This document shows, in pieces, positions 15,233 to 23,368 of a stretch of 38,707 nt of DNA; within the stretch, counting starts at the first letter, position 1; every line of letters starts with the position of its first letter. The DNA lies in NCBI GenBank assembly GCA_021838765.1, contig JAKCCY010000014.1:1-38707 (forward strand). The letters are read 5' to 3'. The position numbers were made by a program, and so were the translations under genes. The notes beneath the pieces were generated by a model. It searched no databases, had not been told where the DNA came from, and was given only the letters and a program-made list of their open reading frames with translations. Source of the stretch: Nitrospirota bacterium (lineage in GTDB: Bacteria > Nitrospirota_A > Leptospirillia > Leptospirillales > Leptospirillaceae).

Positions 15233-16292
15233 TGTGCACACCAGAATCTGGCGGATCGGACATCCAGAGATCGAGATAAGGCGGGATCGGAATCTTCTCA
15301 AAAAGGCTCAGAGAATCTCGAATATCTTGCTGGAGCTCAAAATACTCTCCATCCTGATATCGCCTCATCCATTTCAGGAACTTGATTTCCTTTCTCCCTC
15401 CCAATGTCACGATCCTATCCATAACCAATGTTTCAACCTCCTCATTCCCCTTCGAAATCGCCTGGGATCCAATCGAAACCAGCTCTTCCAAAGAAAAGAA
15501 CTCATTGCCCCTGAGCGCGATCAGATAGGCGGAAAGCCCCGTCATGATCAGGACCTCCGAAAGTTTCTGTCCCACAAGGTTTGAGATGGCGTAATCAAAA
15601 TAGGCCTTTCCGATCTCAGAATAGGATTTATGCTCTTCATCCATCTGTTCGAGGGTCCGGATTCGCTCCTGATAGCCTTTTTCAAGTCTGGTCAAAACGG
15701 TCGAGGCAAAAAGCCGTACCTCTTCATCAGGATCATTCCATGCCCCCTTCAGGGCTCGGATGGCTCTTGGCGAACCTCCCTCCGAAGACAACCGATCAAT
15801 GAGTGCCTGTTTCAGGGGAACGTCTCCCCATTTTAAAATATCCCCTGCCGACACAATCTTTCGATCCGCTTCAAGAATTTCCTCAAGCGATACGTAAGTG
15901 AGCCGGGTCATCTTGCCGGCGGGGTGGAAAATCGCATTCAAGGTGGGATCGTCTGCCAGATAATTTTGTTGTCGGGAGAGATGAAAAATCAGATAACCCG
16001 CACAGCCCAGGACTGGACCTACAATCGGCAAAAGAAATGGGATCGGGAGATAAATCCAGCGAGCCGGAGTATCGATTAAAAAAAATCCGGCAGACCAGAG
16101 AAGACAATCCGTAAAAACCCATTCAAACAATTTTTGTCCTGAAAGATGACCCGCCACCAGAAACAAGATAAAAAAAGCAAGGATGGCAGAGAAAAACATG
16201 AACAAATAGAGCAACAGTCGACGATATCCTGGTCGGTGAAAAAAATCTCCAGGAAAAAGGCCCTTCTTCCGGGAAATACCTCTATGCGCCAA
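15225..16292 (-). CDS. pelE: PelE, inner-membrane protein of the Pel synthase complex
   Basis: The TTG start at 16292 is preceded by GGAG at 8 nt and overlaps the pelD stop by 11 nt. The 355 residues contain two hydrophobic regions near the N-terminus: YLFMFFSAILAFFILFLVAG, and a second with IYLPIPFLLPIVGPVLGC. A soluble helical repeat domain follows from about residue 140 (HEAT-like DPDEEVRLFASTVLTRLEKG, then TPR-like AYFDYAISNLVG). This matches PelE, which has TM helices plus a repeat domain and bridges PelD with PelF/PelG. Similarity is mostly architectural, and the genomic position between pelD and pelF supports the call. Confidence 0.85.
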   Translation of the reverse strand: MAHRGISRKKGLFPGDFFHRPGYRRLLLYLFMFFSAILAFFILFLVAGHLSGQKLFEWVFTDCLLWSAGFFLIDTPARWIYLPIPFLLPIVGPVLGCAGYLIFHLSRQQNYLADDPTLNAIFHPAGKMTRLTYVSLEEILEADRKIVSAGDILKWGDVPLKQALIDRLSSEGGSPRAIRALKGAWNDPDEEVRLFASTVLTRLEKGYQERIRTLEQMDEEHKSYSEIGKAYFDYAISNLVGQKLSEVLIMTGLSAYLIALRGNEFFSLEELVSIGSQAISKGNEEVETLVMDRIVTLGGRKEIKFLKWMRRYQDGEYFELQQDIRDSLSLFEKIPIPPYLDLWMSDPPDSGVHNG

Positions 16293-18132
16293 AATATTTA
16301 CTCCAACCGGTCAAGTGCAACAGTTGATTCAGATTTTCCGCTTCTAAAAAAGCGTCCGATGGATCAAGCAAACGAGCCTTAATGGAAAGACTCCCCCGTT
16401 TAAGCCTTGGAATATCCGTCCCGGACCATGTGCTCAAAACTTCACCCTCAATAAACTCCAGAGCATTCAGGTCGGGCTTGGGGAGAAGAAGCCACAGGGA
16501 GTTTCCATCAAGAGGGATTCCGATCAAGGTCCTTTCTGTCAGAAGAGGTTTTCCCTCGAGGTTTCTCATTCCTCTCAATGCCTTTCCAAAAAGAACAACA
16601 TCCTCCCATGAGGGTGTTTCAAAGCAGACAGCTATCAGTCCGATTTTCTCGGCTTCTTTTTCGATCAGTTGTTTCTCCTTCTGGAGTTCCAACCAAAACC
16701 CTTGACCGCTGTAAAATCCGGTTGAGGGGTCCTGAAGGAAAACCGAATCCAGACGAATCATCAACGAATGGTAAAGCTTATTGTCGTTTTCACCCCGACC
16801 GTCTGAGGGGAAAAAAGAGTGCACTTGCAATACGGGTGTGACTTCTTGAAGTAACGGAAAAGAGGACAAGAGCTCATCCCATAGAACGAGAAACTTTTTC
16901 TGAACAACTTCAGCTCCAGAAAGCGACGTGTGGGGAAGGCAAAGACAAACACCATCTCCGTCTCCGGTCAACCCAGAAAAATCCACATCCCTGAGAAGAC
17001 GCTTTACAATCTCCCGAACAGACAAAAGGGCCGATCGGAAATCCGTTTTGGAACCCGCACTCGAACGAAAAGAAACCTCAAGCAAGGAAAATGATGCTTG
17101 ATACCGGTAAGACTTGCTCAATTCTTCTGCAGCTCTCCTCGCAAAAAAAACAGGCCGGAGAAACCCAGTCGTTTCATCTATGGAAACACTTTCCCTCGTT
17201 TTTTTGTGAGATTCCAGGAACTCCAGCCGGGAACTCGCCCGATCAACAATCATCCTCATCATCTGAAAGAAATCGGGTGTTAACTTTTCAAACGGAGCAT
17301 GCCAGATGACCAACAAGAATTCGACCCGATATTCCTCTGATAAAACAGGGTAAATACAAAGAGGCCGATGTTTTTTTCCAGAAGCAAAGACTCCTTCTGG
17401 AAAAATCCCATTCTCCCGAATCGTCATGGCCTGCCGTGAGTCATAGACTTTAAAAAATGGGGGATAGGATCTGTCAACCCTATCCGGGCACTGAAAAGAT
17501 CCTGCAGAGCCTTCAAGGAAGAAGTGATCCCGATCCCGACGATACAAGGCAACGGAATCTGCCCCTACGAATGAAACACAAAGAGAAAGCAATGTTGAAG
17601 GAATGCTGTCGATCTCATCTTTTTCAAGAGAACGGAAGACATCAAAAAGCTCTGTCGCCAGATTGGGATCAAGGAAGACTCTTTTTTCAAGTTCCTTCTT
17701 TGCCTTGATCAGAATCTCGACTTGAAGGGTCGCGGTCCGGGCCGCATCTTTTTCCTTGATAAATTGGGACTCCAGATCCGAGTATCTTCGGGATTCAGCG
17801 TCCCTGAGCTCCCCCACGATCATCCCTGAAAACAGAAATGCCGAAGGCCACAAAAAGGAAAAGTGACCTGGCATCAAGCTATCCCAATGATCCTGCCAGA
17901 GAAGTAACAGGTAGTAATCCAGACACCCCAAAAGTGCCGAAACAACTCCTGGCAAAAATCCGTATCTGGCAGCGATGAGCAGAACCAATGGGAGAAACGG
18001 ATGGAATCGGGGGAGAATGAGTGAAGAGATCCCGTAAAACTCCAGAAAGAATCCTGTCAAAATCAGAATTCCTCCCAGAGCTTCGAGATAAGGAAGCCAC
18101 CAGAGCTTTTTCTCCCGCGTCCAAAAGTTCAT
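16282..18132 (-). CDS. pelD: PelD, c-di-GMP receptor of Pel synthesis, long form
   Basis: The 616 residues comprise four N-terminal TM helices (12-105), a coiled region (110-150), a GAF domain (about 155-305) and a degenerate GGDEF domain (about 318-455). In the latter the signature is GDGDG (390-394) and the inhibitory-site motif RxxD is intact as RDVD (381-384), exactly five residues upstream. That is the c-di-GMP site by which PelD activates Pel production. Pseudomonas PelD ends here at about 455 residues. This protein continues with a further 160 residues that look like a second degenerate GGDEF-like module (DPSTGFYSGQGFWLELQKEK at 468-487; DGNSLWLLLPKPDLNALEF at 542-560) with no RxxD. 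It starts 5 nt after the pelA-hydrolase stop. Confidence 0.92.
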   Translation of the reverse strand: MNFWTREKKLWWLPYLEALGGILILTGFFLEFYGISSLILPRFHPFLPLVLLIAARYGFLPGVVSALLGCLDYYLLLLWQDHWDSLMPGHFSFLWPSAFLFSGMIVGELRDAESRRYSDLESQFIKEKDAARTATLQVEILIKAKKELEKRVFLDPNLATELFDVFRSLEKDEIDSIPSTLLSLCVSFVGADSVALYRRDRDHFFLEGSAGSFQCPDRVDRSYPPFFKVYDSRQAMTIRENGIFPEGVFASGKKHRPLCIYPVLSEEYRVEFLLVIWHAPFEKLTPDFFQMMRMIVDRASSRLEFLESHKKTRESVSIDETTGFLRPVFFARRAAEELSKSYRYQASFSLLEVSFRSSAGSKTDFRSALLSVREIVKRLLRDVDFSGLTGDGDGVCLCLPHTSLSGAEVVQKKFLVLWDELLSSFPLLQEVTPVLQVHSFFPSDGRGENDNKLYHSLMIRLDSVFLQDPSTGFYSGQGFWLELQKEKQLIEKEAEKIGLIAVCFETPSWEDVVLFGKALRGMRNLEGKPLLTERTLIGIPLDGNSLWLLLPKPDLNALEFIEGEVLSTWSGTDIPRLKRGSLSIKARLLDPSDAFLEAENLNQLLHLTGWSKYFGA

Positions 18133-18137
18133 CGGGT

Positions 18138-19022
18138 CTATTTCCCTCGGGAAACCGAAGTAGAGAGAGTCCAGTCCGATACATAATGGGGGAAATCTTC
18201 TCTCCTGGAGATTTGCTCACATTTTTTTGTAAAAGCAGGATGATCGGGATCATCATAATCAAGGGCCAACACGACAAGTTCCGGATTGCGCTTTTTTGCC
18301 TGATAGATCAACTGAAGAAAAGACTGTCTTTCATCTTCCGGGACAGAAACATACGTTTTCGTTTCCTCATCGAAACGGGAGCAGAAATCTTCAAAGAGAA
18401 CTCCCGAGATTTCAGGAGCAATGGAAGGCAGAATCTCAAACCCCCTATTCACAATGATCCGAATACCCGGATAGGAAGCATGGACAGTTTGAATAAAGCT
18501 TTTCATCGCCCGGCGAATCCCCTTGCCCTTTATAGGATGTTCCTTACGATACTCCAACGGGGAATCCAGCGTATCCAAAAAAATCCCGCCGAACCGATTC
18601 CGGAGATCGTCTTGGATCTGCCTTAAAAGGGCCTGCCTGAAAGAATCCCGCCGGATATCTGCAACTCGCGAATGCCAAAAGACGTTTTTGGATAAGGTCA
18701 CTCGGGAAAGCTCACCGGGAATTGCTGACAACTCTTTCGACACATTTGTTCCCGGATCAATTTCCCCGAGCGACAGATACGCAAAATAGACAGTTTTCGC
18801 ATATGGAGCCGGTCGATAAGAATCCTGCACAATGGCCCAGTCCACATGGGAAAAGGATTTTGGGGAAGGTCCATAGTAGACAATGAAGTGTTTTGGCCCA
18901 GATGAGGTGGGCAGATGAGAGGCGCCCGGAATCTCATTGTGGCAAGATGCTACCAGGAAAAAAATACCCAAAGCACAAAGAATTTTTAGAGTCTTTTTTT
19001 TACTGTCTGACAAAGCGTTCAA
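18138..19022 (-). CDS. Stand-alone PelA hydrolase domain (GH114-like lipoprotein)
   Basis: The 294-residue protein matches the N-terminal hydrolase module of PelA, a GH114-type endo-alpha-1,4-N-acetylgalactosaminidase fold. Visible elements are HFIVYYGPSPKSFSHVDWAI, FAYLSLGEIDPGT, GIFLDTLDSPLEY (D150, D153), IRIIVNRGFEILP and GVLFEDF, whose E211 aligns with the catalytic Glu of PelA (E218 in Pseudomonas). A lipobox LVASC (Cys27) predicts membrane anchoring. It probably trims polymer during export. The start is a TTG at 19022 overlapping the pelC end by 23 nt; a TTG nine bases later is an alternative start. Confidence 0.88.
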   Translation of the reverse strand: MNALSDSKKKTLKILCALGIFFLVASCHNEIPGASHLPTSSGPKHFIVYYGPSPKSFSHVDWAIVQDSYRPAPYAKTVYFAYLSLGEIDPGTNVSKELSAIPGELSRVTLSKNVFWHSRVADIRRDSFRQALLRQIQDDLRNRFGGIFLDTLDSPLEYRKEHPIKGKGIRRAMKSFIQTVHASYPGIRIIVNRGFEILPSIAPEISGVLFEDFCSRFDEETKTYVSVPEDERQSFLQLIYQAKKRNPELVVLALDYDDPDHPAFTKKCEQISRREDFPHYVSDWTLSTSVSRGK

Positions 19023-19584
19023 CCTCGCGTCGGATCAGCTTGCCAGAGAGCGAAGTCAAAGTCTGACTGCAACCCCAAAAACAGGATCCGACCCCAGATG
19101 CCCGAACAGACCAGAGAATCTTTCCGCTGGCAAGGTCGGTCATCATCCATGTCAACCCGACAACGGGCTCACTTTCAAGTTCAGAGCGATAGCCATATTC
19201 AATAACTGAACCAGACAGGATCATATCGACCCCCATCGATCTGAGCCTGTCCCGCAAACCCGGAGGAATATTCATGGCAGATATCCCACCCGGAACTTCA
19301 AAGGGAATCGATTCGGAGGAAACGACCCTTAAGGAGTTTTGACGGATCAGAGATGATATCAGGATAGTCGTTACCGACTTTCCCGCATCAGGGGTTGTCG
19401 TCAGATTGGAAAAGGGAAGAATAAGAACGGACAATGGAGCATTGGAAACAGGAAGATGTCCGGAATGATTCTCCGATGTGGAAGAACACCCTGAAAACCC
19501 CAGAATCAACACAATAATAACAATCCAAGAAAATCTCCCGGAAACAAGAGATGATCCCTTTAAAACCAAAGATTGAATCCCCAT
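19000..19584 (-). CDS. pelC: PelC, outer-membrane-associated lipoprotein
   Basis: The start at 19584 is secured by CAGGAGGTTGT directly before the ATG, inside the 3' end of pelB (25-nt overlap). The 194-residue precursor has a hydrophobic signal ending in the lipobox LGFSGC (Cys33). The mature domain shows the PelC/CsgG-like pattern APLSVLILPFSNLTTTPDAG, GVDMILSGSVIEYGYRSE and VVGLTWMMTDLASGKILWSV. PelC forms a dodecameric ring beneath the outer membrane that funnels cationic Pel towards the PelB barrel. The length is typical (172-200). Confidence 0.93.
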   Translation of the reverse strand: MGIQSLVLKGSSLVSGRFSWIVIIVLILGFSGCSSTSENHSGHLPVSNAPLSVLILPFSNLTTTPDAGKSVTTILISSLIRQNSLRVVSSESIPFEVPGGISAMNIPPGLRDRLRSMGVDMILSGSVIEYGYRSELESEPVVGLTWMMTDLASGKILWSVRASGVGSCFWGCSQTLTSLSGKLIRREVERFVRQ

Positions 19585-22500
19585 ACAACCTCCTGAGATG
19601 CACCATTGTAAAGAACGGACTGATTGAAATAGTCTCCGCTAGCAAAACCTTCAAGATGAGTCGAAAAACGGTAGGAAAGACCAGCTCCTCCCTCATAGGA
19701 CGGAATATGGGAATAAATATCTTCATATCCCCCAACCTGGGCATTGAAGTTCAAGCGGTTGTGTATCTGATGCTGGAAAACCAAAGCTGAAAAAAGAAAT
19801 TGCTGTCTTTCAAGAATAGGCACCAGTGCGGCAACTGATTGGGATGGACTCATCATGCTCCAGTCTTCATATCCAGCCAAAAAATCAATCTGGGGAAGCG
19901 GATCCAGCACCCAATCCATCATTCCCATGGTATTGTGCAAGGTGCCAAAAGGAACGGTTGCATTCTCCAGCGTATAATCAAAAAGCCAGCTCTCTGCCAC
20001 AAAAGAGAGTCTGGGAGATGCGTTCCATGTGATCTGGGCCATATATCCGCTCTGAAGACCATCTCTCACAATCGATTGTCCAAAATCTCCCCAGATCATA
20101 TCGTCAAATCCCTGAACATCAACGGCAATGGAAGATTGTTGTCCGCTCACATGAATATAAAATCCCGGAGAACCGGTCAGACGTGTATCACCGGCCTCAC
20201 CGGTTATTTGCCAGCCCGGAGAAGGAGTCCATCGGATCCCGGCATAGGAGAAGTCATTCGTTCCCCATCCTGCCCCCGAACCCACACCAAGATACTCCGT
20301 TCGACCTGCAAAATAGTTGATATTTGAATAGAGGGGTGTCTCAATTTTCGTATCGAAGATATAGGATGCTCCTCCCGGATAAAAAATCGCAAAGTTTTGA
20401 TTTTTCAGACTCCAGTCCTTCATATCATAGAGAGAGAGCAATCCGCCTGTGACTCGGGGAGCCTGCGTTTCCCCCTGGGAAAAGATATGGGAATCGAACG
20501 ATTCTTCATTATCAAGTGCTCCCTGAACTCGATAAGAATCAACAAGATCATTCCAGATAACCTTGTTGGGAGCTTTCCGGTACAATCGCCAGAGGAGTTT
20601 CTGTGCTGTATGAGTGTGTCCTTCTTTCATCAGAAGCTCTCCTTTATAGATCAGAAAATCCCTGTCGTCAGGGTGATTCGACAACCATTTATTCAGGTAG
20701 TGAAGCCCTTCTCCGGGAGTCCCAAGTTTTGTGACAAGTCTTGCTGCCCAATAAAGACCTTCCCTGTCGTCCGGAAATAACCGAAGATACAAAAGGACAT
20801 CCTTATAGGCCACTTTTTCATGACCCAACGCACTCTGAATTTTGATACTGTAGAGAAGTTGTTCTTTTTTCTTTTTGGAAATTCTAGAGAGAGGGAGCAT
20901 CGGATAAGAGATCTGTGATCGCAAAACATCGGAATTGGAAGGGTCTCCTCCTTTTCCCATTTCACCATTACCCTCTGAGAGGTGTTTTTGGAGCAATTTC
21001 CATGACAATCGGTCCATTTTTCTGGCCATCCGATTATCCCCCATCTCATGAAATGCCTGTCCCATGTGATAAAAGATCCGATAGTCCAAAACTCCGGCTT
21101 TCGTTGCCAGCCGATAATATCGGATAGCCAAACGGAACTCCCCATGGCTATAAGCATGATTGGCGAGAAACAGAAGCGCTGTCCGATTATTCGGTTGAAG
21201 CTTTAAAAGATGTTGGTAATGAACCAGGAGTTGCCGATTATCCCCGGACCAGATCTTGTGTTTGATCAAAAGGGCAAAACCTTCCGGATCGGATGGAAGG
21301 AGCTCCACAAGCTTTTTATCATAAACAAGCGCACTGGAAAGCTGATCCGCCTCAACAAACCAGTCAGACGCCTGAAAAAGAAGAGCCCGGTTGGATGGAT
21401 AGGCAGCAATCACCCGATTAATGGATTTTTGGGCCAGAGCGTAGTTTTTCTCCCAGATCAGGATATGAGAAAGCTCCATGCTCATGGACGCGGAAAGATC
21501 AGGATAACGGTCAAGAACGGCCACAAGATGTCCCAATCCTTCCTTATGGGGACTCTCTTCAAAAAGGCGAAACAGTTCAAACTGGTCATTTCTAAACTCC
21601 ATTCGGCCATCTGAACTTGCCAGACGAAAGAAGATCCCCTTGAGTGTCTCCGTCTGACCGGCATCCCTGAAGTAGGGAACGGATCGGCGAATCATCTCCA
21701 CGTCCCTGATCGCAAGTCCTCGGGCAAGAATGACACCACCCGCCATTGTTTCATCTCCCTGGTCAACGTTATTCTCTGCAAGGTCGGATCTTAAAACATC
21801 GAGCTGGGGATTGAGAGATAGAGCCTGTTTGAGCAAAGCTCCCTTAAGAGGGAGATTTTTATGATTTTCAGCATTTTGCCAAGCCAGTCTCAGGTCAGGA
21901 AGCGAAGGTCCAGGCGGTTGACCCAACCATGTGAGGAGGTCTTTTTGCGCCAGACCGTCCAAATGATACCTTAGATCCAGGTCCAGCATGCGAACATGAA
22001 AAAGTGCCTCAGGAAGGGGGAGTACCTTCTGCCGTTCCTCCATCAGCATTCTCGTTCTCTGATACCAGCCCATCTTGTCGGCCAGCCAGACAGCATTATC
22101 CCAGTTATCCTTATTCTTTGGCTCCCTCATCAGTAAACGCTCAAAGATTGAAAGTGCATACCCCTCGTATTTTTTCTGATAAAAGTACCATGCGGCAGAT
22201 TCCAGGACGCTATTGTCCGAAATATTGGAAGATGCTTGTCGGTAAAGAAGATACGCATCCACAGGGCGACCCAGGTGAAACAGGGAGCGAATAGCCGGCA
22301 TCAGGGAGCGGTCAAGTCCGGCATTCAGACTTTTCATTCGATCCGTCATCCGGATAGCCTCGGCATATCGCCCCCTTCTATAGGCAAGGTTCATTCTGAG
22401 TTGTAGATAGTCGATCCTCTTTGGAAATTCCGTTGTCAGCTTTCGAAGCGTTCTAGCTGTGTCATCAATATTTCCAGTCTGTGAGTCATATATCAGGATC

Positions 22501-23030
22501 GTTTTCCAATAATCCATATCACGGGAATGACTGTCGGCAAGACGGTGCAGGATTTCGAGGGCGGCATCGGGAAGATCCATCAGATCATATGATTTGGCAA
22601 GATTAACCATATCCTTAAGAGGTAATTTTTCATTCTGCAAAAGAATGTGGAGCTGCACCGCAGCTTTGCCCGGCTGATACTGGTCAAGATATAGTCTGGC
22701 AAGTTCCAGCCTGTCCTGATACTCCTCCGGATTTTCCGAGACAAGCTTTTCAAGATAACTGGTCGCCTTTTCCGGATAGCCCTGCAATGCGGCCACTCTT
22801 GCGGCATCCCTGAGACCCCAGACCGGGACCTTTTTTTCAATCAGAACTGGAGCCAGCAACTGTGAGGCATAATCATAGTTTCCTGAACTGATCGCAAGGT
22901 CCACATATTCAGCCCTTGTCGGAATCAGAAAAAGAGAAACCACATAAAAAACAAAAGAGATCAACAAGATCCATACGAATCGAATATTCAGAGTATCAAC
23001 CTTAATTGAATACAGATTGTTATCGATCAA
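19560..23030 (-). CDS. pelB: PelB, TPR-rich outer-membrane Pel export porin
   Basis: First gene of the operon, 1156 residues, ATG start. One N-terminal TM helix (IRFVWILLISFVFYVVSLFL) is followed by roughly 800 residues of TPR repeats in the periplasm, with many units of the type A.LY..LL...P.....L.LA..Y. From about residue 865 there is a beta-barrel domain of alternating aromatic and hydrophobic strands ending in the C-terminal phenylalanine (VVWGFNLWF), as needed for BAM recognition. Pseudomonas PelB has 1193 residues and the same plan. The TPR section binds PelA and PelC, and the barrel exports the polymer. Upstream lies a divergent A+T-rich region shared with dabBA. Confidence 0.95.
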   Translation of the reverse strand: MIDNNLYSIKVDTLNIRFVWILLISFVFYVVSLFLIPTRAEYVDLAISSGNYDYASQLLAPVLIEKKVPVWGLRDAARVAALQGYPEKATSYLEKLVSENPEEYQDRLELARLYLDQYQPGKAAVQLHILLQNEKLPLKDMVNLAKSYDLMDLPDAALEILHRLADSHSRDMDYWKTILIYDSQTGNIDDTARTLRKLTTEFPKRIDYLQLRMNLAYRRGRYAEAIRMTDRMKSLNAGLDRSLMPAIRSLFHLGRPVDAYLLYRQASSNISDNSVLESAAWYFYQKKYEGYALSIFERLLMREPKNKDNWDNAVWLADKMGWYQRTRMLMEERQKVLPLPEALFHVRMLDLDLRYHLDGLAQKDLLTWLGQPPGPSLPDLRLAWQNAENHKNLPLKGALLKQALSLNPQLDVLRSDLAENNVDQGDETMAGGVILARGLAIRDVEMIRRSVPYFRDAGQTETLKGIFFRLASSDGRMEFRNDQFELFRLFEESPHKEGLGHLVAVLDRYPDLSASMSMELSHILIWEKNYALAQKSINRVIAAYPSNRALLFQASDWFVEADQLSSALVYDKKLVELLPSDPEGFALLIKHKIWSGDNRQLLVHYQHLLKLQPNNRTALLFLANHAYSHGEFRLAIRYYRLATKAGVLDYRIFYHMGQAFHEMGDNRMARKMDRLSWKLLQKHLSEGNGEMGKGGDPSNSDVLRSQISYPMLPLSRISKKKKEQLLYSIKIQSALGHEKVAYKDVLLYLRLFPDDREGLYWAARLVTKLGTPGEGLHYLNKWLSNHPDDRDFLIYKGELLMKEGHTHTAQKLLWRLYRKAPNKVIWNDLVDSYRVQGALDNEESFDSHIFSQGETQAPRVTGGLLSLYDMKDWSLKNQNFAIFYPGGASYIFDTKIETPLYSNINYFAGRTEYLGVGSGAGWGTNDFSYAGIRWTPSPGWQITGEAGDTRLTGSPGFYIHVSGQQSSIAVDVQGFDDMIWGDFGQSIVRDGLQSGYMAQITWNASPRLSFVAESWLFDYTLENATVPFGTLHNTMGMMDWVLDPLPQIDFLAGYEDWSMMSPSQSVAALVPILERQQFLFSALVFQHQIHNRLNFNAQVGGYEDIYSHIPSYEGGAGLSYRFSTHLEGFASGDYFNQSVLYNGASQEVVWGFNLWF

Positions 23031-23181
23031 GAAACAAAGTTTGGGGGATTAAAAAGCATTACCATCATACACCATTAATAATAAATAAATAAAATACAAA
23101 ATTCAGGAAAAGAGCAAAAACATGAATCAAGCGTCCTGTGTTTTCGAGTCACTTTCTTCTTGAAGCGTGAAATACCAGGTT

Positions 23182-23197
23182 TGTGCGGAATCGCACA
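23182..23197. promoter_or_regulatory. Inverted repeat, candidate enhancer site for the NtrC-type regulator
   Basis: TGTGCG and CGCACA form a perfect 6-bp inverted repeat around GAAT. The site lies about 62 bp upstream of the -24 element at 23259, a usual distance for a sigma-54 activator binding site. Only one clear copy was seen. Confidence 0.5.
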
Positions 23198-23258
23198 TAA
23201 GCCACCACAAAAGATCCACAAAAACAAAAAAAGTTAAATATCAAAAATATTTAAATAC

Positions 23259-23274
23259 TGGCACGAAAAATGCT
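23259..23274 (+). promoter_or_regulatory. Sigma-54 (-24/-12) promoter of dabBA
   Basis: The sequence TGGCACGAAAAATGCT matches the sigma-54 consensus TGGCACG-N4-TTGCW with one mismatch (A for the first T of the -12 box). The invariant GG (23260-23261) and GC (23272-23273) are separated by exactly 10 bases. The predicted transcription start is near 23285, giving a leader of about 85 nt before dabB. A sigma-54 activator gene lies at the end of the same gene cluster. Confidence 0.8.
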
Positions 23275-23368
23275 TAATGGTTATCTATCCATTCAAAACA
23301 CTTGATCCTTTTGACAAAAAGCCAGCGTCCATAAAAAACAAGATTTCAAATATATGATGGAGGATTTT

